Part shown: one piece after another, positions 35,291 to 44,248 of the stretch
Layout: the number at the start of each line of letters is the position of its first letter
How positions within the stretch are numbered: the first letter of the stretch is position 1
From: Actinomycetospora chiangmaiensis DSM 45062
GTDB taxonomy: Bacteria; Actinomycetota; Actinomycetes; Mycobacteriales; Pseudonocardiaceae
Length of the DNA: 64,000 nt
Assembly (NCBI RefSeq): GCF_000379625.1
Contig: NZ_KB903243.1
Coordinates: forward strand, 248,105-312,104
Reading direction: 5' to 3'
Translations under genes and position numbers: made by a program
Notes under the pieces: model-generated
What the model saw: only the letters and a program-made list of their open reading frames with translations
What the model was told of the DNA's origin: nothing
The model's database searches: none

Positions 35291-35928
35291 TCAGCGCGTC
35301 AGGTACCGCACGACCGCGAGGACCCGGCGGTGGTCGTCCGCGTGGTCGGTGAGGCCCAGCGCCTCGTAGATCCCCGAGACGTGCGCGACGACGGCCTTCT
35401 CGGTGATCCCGAGCCGCCGCGCGATCGCGGCGTTGCTGCGCCCCTCGGCGACCAGGCCCAGCACCTCGCGGCGGCGCACCGAGAGCCGTTCGACGCCGTC
35501 GTCGCGCCGGGCGAGCATGGCGGTGACGACCTCCGGGTCCAGGGCCACGTCCCCGTCGCCCACGCGGCGCAGGTCGCGGACGAAGTTCCCGACGTCGGCG
35601 ACCCGCTGCTTGAGCAGGTACCCCACGCCCCGCGGGCGGGCGCCGAGCAGCTCCAGGGCGTACTGCCCGTGCACGTGCTGGGACAGCACGACGAGCCCGA
35701 CGTCGGGCCGCACGGCCCGGACCCGGAGCGCGGCCCGCAGCCCGTGTCGGTGCCGTCGGGGGGCATGCGGATGTCGGTGAGGACGAGGTCGGGGGCGAGC
35801 CGCAGCGCGCTGTCGACCACGGCCGGGGCGTCGGCGACGGCCGCGACGACGTCGAACCCCTCGCGGCGCAGCACCAGGGACAGCCCCTCGCGCAGGAGCG
35901 CCTCGTCCTCCCCGATCACGACCCGCAC
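35291..35928 (-). pseudogene. NarL/FixJ response regulator, frameshifted
   Basis: The GTG at 35928 opens a receiver domain (RVVIGEDEALLREGLSLVL, phospho-Asp in PDLVLTDIRMPP) that runs correctly to about 35741. There the frame breaks: the normal continuation LRAALRVRAVRPDVGLVVLS and the LuxR-type helix-turn-helix (LSVRRREVLGLVAEGRSNAAI) lie in another frame ending at 35291. The total length, 638 nt, is one short of a multiple of three. A single base is missing in the run ACGGGCTGCGG near 35738-35745. This is either a real mutation or a base-calling error; all domains are otherwise intact. The upstream kinase overlaps it by 13 nt. Confidence 0.8.
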
Positions 35929-37619
35929 GGGAGCTCCGCCACCAGGGTGGTCCCCCGCCCGCCGGGGCTGTCCACCGTGAACCGGCCGCCGAGCGCCTCC
36001 ACCCGGTCCCGCAGCCCGCGCAGCCCGGTGCCGCCGGCCGCGGCGGCCCCGCCGCACCCGTCGTCGTGCACGGCGACGCGGAGCGTCCCGCCCGCGCGGT
36101 GCAGCCCGATCTCGAGCACCGCCGCCCCCGCGTGCTTGACCGTGTTCGCGATGGCCTCGGCGACGACGTGGAAGGCGGTGCCCTCGACCGACGGCGGCAG
36201 GCGCGCCCCGTCGGTGTCGTCGGAGACCGAGAGCGAGGCGCGCAGCACCGTGCGGGCGAGCATCTCCTCCACGGCCGCACCCAGTCCCCGCTCGATGAGC
36301 AGGGCGGGCATGACCCCGGCGACGATGAGGCGGACCTCGGCGGCGACCTCGTCGACGTCCCGCCGGAAGGCCTCGAGGTCGGCCTCCGCCGCCCGCGCCG
36401 TGCCCGCCCGCAGGGCGAGCAGGACGAGCCGGCTCTGCAGGCGGTCGTGCAGGTCGCGGGCGAGGCGGCGCCGTTCGCGGTCCCCCGCTTCCACCAGCCG
36501 TGTGCGTGACTCCCGCAGCTGCTCCTGCTCGGCGAGCAGCCGGGCGGTCAGCCGTTCCCGGTCCACCGCGATCGCCACCACGCGACCCGCGGCCCGGACC
36601 GTGTCGGGGTCGGGCTGCAGGGACGGGTCGTGCACGATCGCGCCGACCGGTCGGCCCGCCAGTTCGATCGGGACGAGCTCCCGGGCGTCGGGGACCGCGA
36701 TGGGACGCCCCGCGCCGTCCACCCAGGCACCGCCCGCGTCCGGGAACACCACCCGCAGCGACGGGTCCCCCAGCACGCGGGCGAGGGCGGGCCCGACCTC
36801 GCCGCGGCGACGCTCGGTGCTGCCCAACCACACCCCGAGCTCCTCGATCGCCACGGTCCGGGCGAAGCCGCCGAGTGCGACCCCGGTGGCGAACGCGACC
36901 GGCACGCCGGCCAGGGCGGACACCTGGAACCAGTCGACGATCCGGGGGTCCACCGCCGTCACGCGGTAGAGGTTGCCGGCGACCACCACGGCGACGACGG
37001 CGCCGCCGCCGTAGAGGTAGAGCGGCGCGAGGACGGTGCGGTCGGCGGCCGGCGCGGCCCGCAGCCGCCGCGCCAGCAGGAACGCCGTCCCGAGGATCAC
37101 GACGAACGCGCAGGTGGCGTTGACCGCCCGGCCGGCGAACAGGAGGTCCGGGCGGTCGGCGACCGCGAACGGCGACGCGGGCGAGAACAACCAGACCGGA
37201 GCCTGCAGCACGACGGTGGTGACGTACCCGCCGGCGACGAGGGCCCGCGGACCCGGCTCGCGTAACCGGCCCGAGGGGAAGGACAGCAGGACGTGCAGCA
37301 GGATCGCCACCGGCACGGTCGCGATCACGATGCCGAGGCCCACCAGGACGGGGACCGGGGTCGCCGCCAGCGCACAGAGCAGCCACACCCCGCCGCCCGC
37401 GCTCAGCAGCGGCCCGATCCGGCTCCCCGGACGTCGGGACCACGCCACCAGCCCGGCCCCGAGGTAGATCCACGCCGTGAGCACGTAGGAGAGGCCCGAC
37501 GCCGCGTCCGGCCACGGCGCCGGCAGGATCAACAGCGCCACCACGATGCCGCCGACCAGCCCGAACGCGCCGATCTGCCCCAGCGCCGAGGTCGGCGCGC
37601 TGCCGACCGGTGTCCGCAC
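35916..37619 (-). CDS. NarL-type sensor histidine kinase
   Basis: 567 aa membrane kinase. About eight to nine hydrophobic helices occupy residues 15-260, followed by a GAF-like segment (270-345), the HisKA_3 dimerisation domain with DRERRRLARDLHDRLQSRLV (about 385-404) and the phospho-acceptor His, and an HATPase domain (EAIANTVKHAGA near 475; DDGCGG; GTGLRGLRDR). It should phosphorylate the adjacent regulator, whose gene is frameshifted, so the pair may be non-functional in this strain. GTG start lies 6 nt after CAACCT, and longer in-frame extensions show no coding pattern. Confidence 0.88.
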   Translation of the reverse strand: MRTPVGSAPTSALGQIGAFGLVGGIVVALLILPAPWPDAASGLSYVLTAWIYLGAGLVAWSRRPGSRIGPLLSAGGGVWLLCALAATPVPVLVGLGIVIATVPVAILLHVLLSFPSGRLREPGPRALVAGGYVTTVVLQAPVWLFSPASPFAVADRPDLLFAGRAVNATCAFVVILGTAFLLARRLRAAPAADRTVLAPLYLYGGGAVVAVVVAGNLYRVTAVDPRIVDWFQVSALAGVPVAFATGVALGGFARTVAIEELGVWLGSTERRRGEVGPALARVLGDPSLRVVFPDAGGAWVDGAGRPIAVPDARELVPIELAGRPVGAIVHDPSLQPDPDTVRAAGRVVAIAVDRERLTARLLAEQEQLRESRTRLVEAGDRERRRLARDLHDRLQSRLVLLALRAGTARAAEADLEAFRRDVDEVAAEVRLIVAGVMPALLIERGLGAAVEEMLARTVLRASLSVSDDTDGARLPPSVEGTAFHVVAEAIANTVKHAGAAVLEIGLHRAGGTLRVAVHDDGCGGAAAAGGTGLRGLRDRVEALGGRFTVDSPGGRGTTLVAELPCGS

Positions 37620-37775
37620 CGCCGAAGGTTGACAGACCGTGGTTCTCCCGGTCCACGCCGACGGGACCCAGGTCCCCTCCCGATCGGGGGCCGGAGTCCC
37701 TCGTCCGATCCCGCCGGCGGCGTCCCGCGACGCCGGATCCGACCCGCCCACACCGGACACCCACGTCCGGACGGG

Positions 37776-37781
37776 CACGAT
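37776..37781 (+). promoter_or_regulatory. -10 box of the sugar dehydrogenase gene
   Basis: CACGAT, 6 nt before the GTG at 37788, without a ribosome-binding site; leaderless pattern. Confidence 0.4.
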
Positions 37782-37787
37782 CCGCCC

Positions 37788-38996
37788 GTGCGTGTCGCTC
37801 CCCTGCTGACCTCCGTCGCGCTCGCGGCGGTCCTGCTCACCGCCTGCTCCGCTGCGCGGGCCCCGACGTCGTCCGGGGCGGACCCGACCTCGACGGACGC
37901 GCGTGCCGCCGCCGCGCCGCCCTCCGGCGCGCTGCGGGTCGAGCGGGTCGCGGCGGGGCTGGACAAGCCCTGGGACGTGACCTGGGTGCGGGGCCGCATG
38001 CTCGTCACCGAGCGCGCGGGCGCCCTCGCCACCGTCGCCGACGGCCGCGTGCGGCCCGTCCGCGCCGACCTGACGAGCGTGTACGCCCGCGGCGAGGGCG
38101 GGCTCATGGGCCTGGCCGCGTACCCCGACGACTCCGGCCGGTTCGTGACCTGCCAGACCCACCAGGAGGGCGGCCGGCCCGTCGACGTCCGGGTGGTCGC
38201 GTGGCAGCTCTCCGCCGACGGGGCGAGCGCGACCCGCACGGACGACCCGCTGGTCGGGGGCCTGCCGCTCAACCCGTCCGGGCGGCACTCCGGCTGCCGG
38301 CCCACCTTCGGCCCCGACGGGGCGCTGTGGATCGGGACCGGCGACACCGCCCGCGCCACGATCCCGCAGGACCGCACCGCGCTCGGCGGGAAGGTGCTGC
38401 GCGTCGACCCCGTGACCGGCGGCCCGGCGGCCGGCAACCCGTTCGCGTCGTCGGGCAGCGCCGCCGAGCGCCTCGTCTCGGGCTACGGGCACCGCAACGT
38501 GCAGGCGGTCGCGTTCCAGCCGGGCACCGGCACCGGGTGGAGCGTCGAGCACGGCCCCGACGTCGACGACGAGGTCAACGTCGTGGTCCCGGGCGGCAAC
38601 TACGGCTGGGACCCGGCCCGCGGCGGTGAGACCCCCGGCGGGTACGACGAGGGCGTCCCGATGACCGACCTGCGGCGCCACCCCGACGCGGTCCCGGCGG
38701 CGTGGAGCTCGGGCGACCCGACGATCGCCACGAGCGGCGGCACCTTCGTCTCCGGCCCGGCGTGGGGCGACCTCGACGGGGTCCTCGCGGTGACCGCGCA
38801 GAAGGGTGAGAAGCTGCTCATCATGCGTCCCGGAACCGGTGCCGACGCGCAGCGCATCGTGTCGGTCTCGACCCCGCCGGAGCTCGACGGCGAGTTCGGC
38901 CGGCTGCGCGGTGCGCGCGTCGGTCCCGACGGTGCGCTCTACCTGACCACCGACAACGGGAACGACGACGTGGTCCTGCGCGTCACCCGAGGGTGA
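37788..38996 (+). CDS. PQQ-dependent sugar dehydrogenase-like lipoprotein
   Basis: 402 aa. Lipobox LLTACSAA (about residues 17-24) predicts an outer-face lipoprotein. The six-blade propeller of soluble glucose/aldose sugar dehydrogenases (GSDH) follows: DKPWDVTWVRGRMLVTERAG (about 62-81), GGLMGLAAYPDD, GRHSGCRPTFGPDGALWIGTGD (about 162-183), GYGHRNVQAVAF (about 226) and EHGPDVDDEVNVVVPGGNYGW. The catalytic His and the Arg of the RNVQ motif are in place. It would oxidise aldose sugars with PQQ; PQQ genes are not in the window. GTG start, leaderless by position of CACGAT. It overlaps the next gene by 4 nt (GTGA). Confidence 0.85.
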   Translation: MRVAPLLTSVALAAVLLTACSAARAPTSSGADPTSTDARAAAAPPSGALRVERVAAGLDKPWDVTWVRGRMLVTERAGALATVADGRVRPVRADLTSVYARGEGGLMGLAAYPDDSGRFVTCQTHQEGGRPVDVRVVAWQLSADGASATRTDDPLVGGLPLNPSGRHSGCRPTFGPDGALWIGTGDTARATIPQDRTALGGKVLRVDPVTGGPAAGNPFASSGSAAERLVSGYGHRNVQAVAFQPGTGTGWSVEHGPDVDDEVNVVVPGGNYGWDPARGGETPGGYDEGVPMTDLRRHPDAVPAAWSSGDPTIATSGGTFVSGPAWGDLDGVLAVTAQKGEKLLIMRPGTGADAQRIVSVSTPPELDGEFGRLRGARVGPDGALYLTTDNGNDDVVLRVTRG

Positions 38997-40225
38997 CCCG
39001 GCCCGCCTGGTGGGAGGAGGGGCCCGGCCCGGACGGCGGGCGCCCCGGTCCCTCCCGTCCGCCGGGCGGTCGTCCCCCCGTTCCCGACGGCGGGTCGGCG
39101 CGGCCCGCCGGGCCCCGCCCGGCTCCGACCGCGCGCTACGACGGGCCGCCCGGCTGGAACGTGCCACCCGGGCCGCCGGTCCCGCCACGCGGCGGGCCGG
39201 CTCCCGCGCCGCGTCGCCGGCCGCCCTCCCGGTGGCGGGCACCCGGCGCCGAGGCGGTCGTCGCCGCGGTGGTGGTGGCGGGCCTCGTCGGCGTGGTGCT
39301 CTTCCCGGAGGCGCTGGGGCTCGACGAGCGCTCCCCCTTCGTGCAGGTCGTCGCCTTCCGCCCGCAGCTGACGACGATCGCGTTCGTCCTCGCGCTGCTC
39401 GCGGCGTTCGGCGCCTGGCGGCGGGCGGCCGCCGGCACCCTCGTGGTCGCGCTCGCGGTGGGCCTCGTGAGCGGGATCGGCGCCGCGGACGTCGTGCGCC
39501 GCACCGCCGGGTCGGCCACGGTGGCCGGGACCTCCGGCGGGCTCGTCGTGCTGGCGCTCAACACCTACACCGGCCTGGCCGACGCCGACGACCTCGCCGC
39601 CCTCGTCCAGGCGCGCGACCCCGACCTCATCTCGCTGCCCGAGGCCCGCGGTGACCTGCGTCGACGCCTCGAGTCGCGGCTCGACGAGGGGCAGGGCGGC
39701 TCGGGGTACCGCGCCTACTCGGCCGACGACGCCGACGACGCCTCCGGGATGACCGTCTTCGTCCGGTCCTCCCTGGGCCGCCCGACCGTCGTCCAGGACC
39801 GCGAGGGGACCTACCCGGCGATCGTGGTGGACCTGCCGCGGTCCGCGCCCGGCGTGGCGGCCGGCCTGCGGTTCGTGGCGGACCACCCCCGGTCGCCGAA
39901 GCCCGGCGACACCAACGGCTGGGTCCGCGACGTCGGGCGCCTCGCGCAGTGGTGCGACGCCGGCCGGCCCACCGTCATCGCGGGTGACATGAACGCGACG
40001 GCGGACCACGCCCACTTCCGGTCGTCCACGGCGAACTGCACCGACGTCGCCGCGGCGACCGGGGACGGCGTCACCGGCACCTGGCCGTCGTGGGTCCCCG
40101 CGTTCCTCGGCGCCCAGATCGACCACGTGCTGGTCACCGGCGGGCCCCGGCCCCTCGGGTTCGAGATCACCCCGGTCGGCGGCACCGACCACCGGGCGGT
40201 CCTGGCCCGCATCGGGCCGGGCTGA
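38993..40225 (+). CDS. Membrane-anchored endonuclease/exonuclease/phosphatase family protein
   Basis: 410 aa. Residues 1-82 are Pro/Arg/Gly-rich and cytosolic; three helices lie at about 83-100, 118-135 and 143-162; the EEP phosphohydrolase domain occupies 180-410 outside the membrane. Motifs: LALNTYTG, LISLPEARGD, TYPAIVVDLP, AGDMNATADHAHFR (metal-binding Asp/Asn) and GTDHRAVL, with the catalytic Asp-His pair; they match the family of DNases and phospholipid/inositol phosphatases. Substrate unknown. The GTG overlaps the TGA of the sugar dehydrogenase. Confidence 0.85.
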   Translation: MTRPAWWEEGPGPDGGRPGPSRPPGGRPPVPDGGSARPAGPRPAPTARYDGPPGWNVPPGPPVPPRGGPAPAPRRRPPSRWRAPGAEAVVAAVVVAGLVGVVLFPEALGLDERSPFVQVVAFRPQLTTIAFVLALLAAFGAWRRAAAGTLVVALAVGLVSGIGAADVVRRTAGSATVAGTSGGLVVLALNTYTGLADADDLAALVQARDPDLISLPEARGDLRRRLESRLDEGQGGSGYRAYSADDADDASGMTVFVRSSLGRPTVVQDREGTYPAIVVDLPRSAPGVAAGLRFVADHPRSPKPGDTNGWVRDVGRLAQWCDAGRPTVIAGDMNATADHAHFRSSTANCTDVAAATGDGVTGTWPSWVPAFLGAQIDHVLVTGGPRPLGFEITPVGGTDHRAVLARIGPG

Positions 40226-40234
40226 GCCCGCCGG

Positions 40235-40816
40235 TCAGCGCACGCGCTGCGCGGCGTGCGTCGGCCGGAGCGACCCGAGGGCGCCCGGATCGCGCGGCGC
40301 GGGGACGACCGGCGTCGACGCGGCCGGCGCACCCGCACCCGCGCGCGGCTGGCGGGGCAGCCGGGGCGGCAGCTCGGGCTCCTGCACCCGGCGGGCGCTC
40401 TCCCGCACCGCGTCACGCGCGCCGGCCCGGGTGTGGGCCAGCAGGTCGTGCATCGCGGCGGCCATCGGCCGCGGCAGCCGCGAGGACGCGGCGACGCGGG
40501 CCAACGGCTCGAGTCCCGGCCCCGCGTCACGCAGCAGGGCCGCGACCTGCGCCTCGTCCCGTGGGGGCGTCGCGACGATGCGACGGCCGAGCGCCGTCTG
40601 CCACGTGCGGACCCGCTCGCTGAAGGCCGCCGAGAGGCGCTCCAGCAGCCGCGCCTCGACGTAGGTGCCCATGCGGCCGTCGATGGGTGGGAGGGCCTCG
40701 AGGCCACGGTCGTCGCCGCGGCGGAAGTCGTCGATCCACCCCACCCAGCTCGCGTACCCGCCGCGCGGGTCCGCGCCGGCCCCGCCCGGTCGTCCGGCGT
40801 CTCGTCCGGCGTTCAT
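40235..40816 (-). CDS. Hypothetical protein
   Basis: 193 aa, soluble, mainly helical. SWVGWIDDFRRGDDRGLEAL (about 25-44) is followed by two long amphipathic helices and an Arg/Pro/Ala-rich C-terminal 60 residues. No family recognised. The ATG at 40816 is fixed by GAGGAGAG. Its last codons face the end of the EEP gene (9 nt apart). Confidence 0.65.
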   Translation of the reverse strand: MNAGRDAGRPGGAGADPRGGYASWVGWIDDFRRGDDRGLEALPPIDGRMGTYVEARLLERLSAAFSERVRTWQTALGRRIVATPPRDEAQVAALLRDAGPGLEPLARVAASSRLPRPMAAAMHDLLAHTRAGARDAVRESARRVQEPELPPRLPRQPRAGAGAPAASTPVVPAPRDPGALGSLRPTHAAQRVR

Positions 40817-40995
40817 GCCGCTCTCCTCGCGCCGGATGGCCGGCTTCGCTGGATGTCTCACGAGGGGCCGGAGCCGCTCTCGTGTCCCGGTCGTCGTCGG
40901 GTAGGCCGAATCCGTTTCCCTACGGACGGGTAACGCGGTCGATATCGCCTGTTCGGCGGATGTTCGTCACCCACCGGCGCACCGAGGGGTCCGGG

Positions 40996-41030
40996 CACGC
41001 GGACGGCGGAGTGGGCACGCCGTCCGCGTG
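40996..41030 (-). terminator. Terminator hairpin after the RDD gene
   Basis: CACGCGGACGGC and GCCGTCCGCGTG, a perfect 12-bp stem with an 11-nt loop, 8 nt past the RDD stop codon. No T-run; typical of GC-rich actinobacteria. Confidence 0.65.
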
Positions 41031-41038
41031 GCCAGGGC

Positions 41039-41926
41039 TCAGACCTTCACGACCAGCGTGTGCGCCACCATGTCGCCGAGGCGCTGCTTGCGCTGCGAGG
41101 TCGCCATGATGACGAGCCCGACGATGCCCGCGAAGGCCCCGTCGACGACGAGGAGCACCCACCGCAGGGCGCACTCGCCCAGCGTCGGCACGCCGCCGTC
41201 GGCCTCCCGGACGATGCGGAGGCCGAGCCATCCCATGCCGGGCGTCTGACCGTCGTGCGTCGAGGGCCACCACGCGTAGATGCCGAACGACCCGCCGAGG
41301 GCGACGACCCACACGACGAGGTTCACGAGCAGGGTGAGGACACCGAACCCGCCGTCGACCGCGGCCGCGAGGAACCCGCCGACGAGCGCGATGACGATCA
41401 GCGGGACGGCGAGGCACAGCGCGTCGAGCAGGTACTGGCCGACGCGGAGCCCGACGACCTCGACCGAACCCGGCGCCCCGGGCGGGACACCCTGCCCCGT
41501 CGGCGCGCCGTACCCGGCCGACTGCTGCTGGCCGGCCTGACCCGGCTGGCCGTACCCGGGCGCGCCGTACCCCTGCCCGTACGCCTGCTGGCCGTAGCCC
41601 TGCTGGCCGGAGGTCTGCTGGCCGTAGGTCTGCTGGCCGTAGCCCTGCTGGCCGTACGCCTGCTGCGCGGAGGCCGACGGGGCGTACCCCTGGCCGCCGG
41701 GGGCGCCGTAGCCGGGGGCGGGCGCGCCGTACCCCTGCTGGGGCGCGCCGTAGCTCGGCTGGGTGTATCCACCCGAGGACGGCGCACCGTGAGCGGGTTG
41801 GCCACCGGTCCCCGGACCGGTCGCCGACGCCGACTGCGCCGAGTAGTCGGCGGACGAGCCGTGGCCCGCCCCTCCACCCTGTCCGTCCGTCGACCCCGGG
41901 CCGTACGGAGCACTGTCTCCACTCAT
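41039..41926 (-). CDS. RDD-family membrane protein with YGQQ-rich N-terminus
   Basis: 295 aa. Residues 1-150 are low-complexity Gly/Tyr/Gln ([20 protein letters not shown] type) and cytosolic. The RDD domain follows, with helices near 165-185 and 190-225 and the R/D/D signatures [12 protein letters not shown] and [16 protein letters not shown], then [15 protein letters not shown] and a [14 protein letters not shown] end. RDD proteins of this type are proposed ion/proton exchangers; function here unknown. ATG start without a strong ribosome-binding site. The repeat region resembles eukaryotic phase-separating tracts in composition. Confidence 0.82.
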   Translation of the reverse strand: MSGDSAPYGPGSTDGQGGGAGHGSSADYSAQSASATGPGTGGQPAHGAPSSGGYTQPSYGAPQQGYGAPAPGYGAPGGQGYAPSASAQQAYGQQGYGQQTYGQQTSGQQGYGQQAYGQGYGAPGYGQPGQAGQQQSAGYGAPTGQGVPPGAPGSVEVVGLRVGQYLLDALCLAVPLIVIALVGGFLAAAVDGGFGVLTLLVNLVVWVVALGGSFGIYAWWPSTHDGQTPGMGWLGLRIVREADGGVPTLGECALRWVLLVVDGAFAGIVGLVIMATSQRKQRLGDMVAHTLVVKV

Positions 41927-42184
41927 GCGCGGGATGATGCCAGCGGAGCGTGACGGCAGGGAGAGGTTTGTTCGGATCGTAGTCCGACCGCCACCCGTTC
42001 GGCCGCAGGCCGCCATCACTGAAGGGGTCGGAGCGGAGGTCCACCCCATTGCCTCGCGAGGCTACCCCGAGCGGAGCATGACACCGACCCCCGGTCGGGC
42101 GTTGAGTGGTCGATGGATGGACACCCCTCGGGCCGGGCGGTCAGACTGCGCCCCGGCACCCGGTACGCGGAGGGAGGCACACCC

Positions 42185-42745
42185 GTGCACCCGTCCGTGT
42201 CGCGCGCGCACCCGGTGGTGGCCCATCCGGCCTCCCGGGTCCCCGTGGCCCTCCCCCACCCGCGCGGCTCCACCGACGCGGACGACGCCGACGGTGCCGA
42301 TGCCCCGGGCTGCATCGGCCCGGCGTGGATCGTCCGGGAGGTCACCCACGTGCCCGGGATCCTCCGCCTCGCGCACGGCCGGCTGAGCTTCCTGTCGAGC
42401 CGGGGCGTGGTCTTCGACGAGGCCCTGGACACTCCGGAACTCGAGGTCGGGCTGCCGTGGCGCGGCCGCGGCGGCATCCGGGTCACCGTCGGCGGCGAGT
42501 GCCTACGGGTCCACGTCGTGCGGCCGCCGGGGGCGGTGGAGCCGGGGGCCGCGTTCGTGGACGCGGTCGCCGACGCCTCCGGGCTGCCCGTCACGCGTGG
42601 CGACCTCGAGGCGGCCGCCGTGTGGCGGGCCCTGCTCGTCAGGGCGCGGGATCCCGAGGAGGCGCGGGTTCCCCGCCGTCGGGCGCCGGGACGACGTGGA
42701 GGCCGAGTTCGGCGAGGACCCGCAGCGCCCACGCCGTCGTCATGA
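42185..42745 (+). CDS. Hypothetical protein (PH/GRAM-like segment)
   Basis: 186 aa, unknown. Residues about 45-140 show a beta-rich pattern (AWIVREVTHVPGILRLAHGR, SFLSSRGVVFDEALD, RGGIRVTVGG) reminiscent of PH-like folds; no family was confirmed. The GTG at 42185 follows GGAGGGAGG by 7 nt. Its last 36 codons overlap the convergent gene 42639-43079 by 107 nt and look non-native (RRRAPGRRGGRVRRG), so the gene may originally have ended earlier. Confidence 0.6.
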   Translation: MHPSVSRAHPVVAHPASRVPVALPHPRGSTDADDADGADAPGCIGPAWIVREVTHVPGILRLAHGRLSFLSSRGVVFDEALDTPELEVGLPWRGRGGIRVTVGGECLRVHVVRPPGAVEPGAAFVDAVADASGLPVTRGDLEAAAVWRALLVRARDPEEARVPRRRAPGRRGGRVRRGPAAPTPSS

Positions 42746-43079
42746 TCGCGTCGGCGACCTCCGCCGCCTGTTCCTGACCGCAGAACCCGGCCGTCCAGGC
42801 CACGTGCCGCGCGGCGTCCGCGAGCTCGGCCGTGAGGTCGGCGACGGTGGCGAGGACCCGGTGCGGGTCGGTCGAGGGGATCGACGCGTCCCCGCCGCAC
42901 GCCACCGCCAGGACCTCGAGGCCCCGGACGAGCTGCGCCACGGCGACGGGGTCGGGTCGGGCCGGGTCGGTCGCCGACCGGTCGCGCGAGGCGCAGCGCG
43001 CGTCGGCGACTGCCGCGAGCGCGAGGGCCGGCAGTCCGCGCCACGCCGGGAGCTGTCCTCCCGCGCTCCACCCGTCCAT
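42639..43079 (-). CDS. Hypothetical helical protein
   Basis: 146 aa, not recognised. LPALALAAVADARCASRD and DPVAVAQLVRGLEVLAVACGGD form helices in a row, and VLATVADLTAELADAARHVAW and AIMTTAWALRVLAELGLHV follow; this four-helix pattern has evenly spaced Cys and could be a small soluble bundle. ATG start 8 nt after GGGAG. It overlaps the preceding plus-strand gene at its end. Confidence 0.6.
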   Translation of the reverse strand: MDGWSAGGQLPAWRGLPALALAAVADARCASRDRSATDPARPDPVAVAQLVRGLEVLAVACGGDASIPSTDPHRVLATVADLTAELADAARHVAWTAGFCGQEQAAEVADAIMTTAWALRVLAELGLHVVPAPDGGEPAPPRDPAP

Positions 43080-43230
43080 CGGCGCCACTCCCTGGTCGGC
43101 CCGGCCGCGACGACTGCGCGGTCCTGCGGGGCGTCCCGGTCATCGCCGCGAGGGCGCCGGACGTTGCACCCTGTGGCCGGGACGACCGCCGACACCGACA
43201 CACTCACTCGATCGGCGTAGCGCGGGCCAC

Positions 43231-44175
43231 TCAGGAGCGTTCGGGCACCAGCTCGTCGGCGGTGCTGCGACGGGCCGGGGTCCCGGCCTCCTGCGGTGCC
43301 CGCTGGGCCGGGGCGGGCGGCGCGACGGGCGTCTGGCGCGGCGCCGGGCCGGCCGGGGCACCGGGAGCAGCGCCCGGCCCCACGGCACCGGGGCCGGGAG
43401 CACCGGGTCCCTGAGCGCCGGGCCGCGGGCCACCGGGGCCGGGAGCACCGGGGCCGGGGGCACCGGGCCTGGGGGCCCCGGGCCGGGGAGGACCGGGGAC
43501 GGCACCGGGATGGGCCGCCCCCGGGGGGAACGGACGGGGCGGGAGCGGCCGCGGCGGGGGCGGCGGCACGAGCAGGTCGAGGAACACCCGGAGCGACTCG
43601 TCGATGGCCCGGGTCGCGGCCTCGTGCGCCTCGGGGCCGCCCGACACCGGGTCCGGCACCGCGTCCTCGTCCGCCGAGACGGCGGGGACGGTGCCCCGGG
43701 CCCCGCGGGCGAGCGCGACGAGGGCGTGCGCGCGACGGACCGGGTGGCGCGGCAGCGCGGCGACGTCGGCCGGGTCGGCCGCCCGCAGCAGCCGCGCGAA
43801 CTCCCGCAGCGTGAACGTCGTCGGGAGGGCCTTCGGGACGTCGCCGAGCACCGTCGACCGGTGCTCGCGGGTCATGGTCAGCACGAGGTCGGCGAGCAGG
43901 ACGTCACGGTCGGGCAGCTGGCGGGCCGCGAAGGCGGCGACGTCCGGGTGGTCGCGCCGCGTGGTGAGCTGCGCGCGGGAGTCGTCGTGCATGCCGTGCC
44001 CCCGCACCGCGGAGGTCCCGGCGCTGTGCACCGCGAACGCCCGCGCCCACGGCCCGAGCCGGGCGCCCAGCAGGAAGCGGGTGTGGAACTGCGCGAACGG
44101 CGACCGGCAGATGTTGCCGGTGCACACGAACAGCATCCGGAAGACCTCCGGCGACCCGTCCGTGCCCGCACTCAT
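43231..44175 (-). CDS. Low-molecular-weight protein tyrosine phosphatase with Pro/Gly tail
   Basis: 314 aa. Residues about 14-195 are an LMW-PTP domain: P-loop VCTGNICRSPF (nucleophilic Cys and Arg), and the general-acid Asp in AVPDPVSGG near 180. It dephosphorylates Tyr or low-mass phosphates in the cytosol. After about 200 residues comes a tail of about 115 residues rich in Pro, Gly and Ala (PGAPGPGAPGPGGPRPGA), which ordinary enzymes of about 160 residues lack; it may be a flexible linker or binding surface. ATG start 6 nt after GACGAT. A downstream gene on the same strand is 73 nt away. Confidence 0.82.
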   Translation of the reverse strand: MSAGTDGSPEVFRMLFVCTGNICRSPFAQFHTRFLLGARLGPWARAFAVHSAGTSAVRGHGMHDDSRAQLTTRRDHPDVAAFAARQLPDRDVLLADLVLTMTREHRSTVLGDVPKALPTTFTLREFARLLRAADPADVAALPRHPVRRAHALVALARGARGTVPAVSADEDAVPDPVSGGPEAHEAATRAIDESLRVFLDLLVPPPPPRPLPPRPFPPGAAHPGAVPGPPRPGAPRPGAPGPGAPGPGGPRPGAQGPGAPGPGAVGPGAAPGAPAGPAPRQTPVAPPAPAQRAPQEAGTPARRSTADELVPERS

Positions 44176-44248
44176 GCGGCGATCGTCCCAGGCCGCTGAC
44201 CCGAACGCGAGTCCACCGCGCGGGGTCACGCCGCACCTGCCGCCCGGG

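Noticed and set aside
37841-37856. Partial similarity CTCCGCTGCGC to the 28-bp repeat family
   Set aside because: It lies in the lipobox codons of a lipoprotein and matches only 11 bases, expected by chance.
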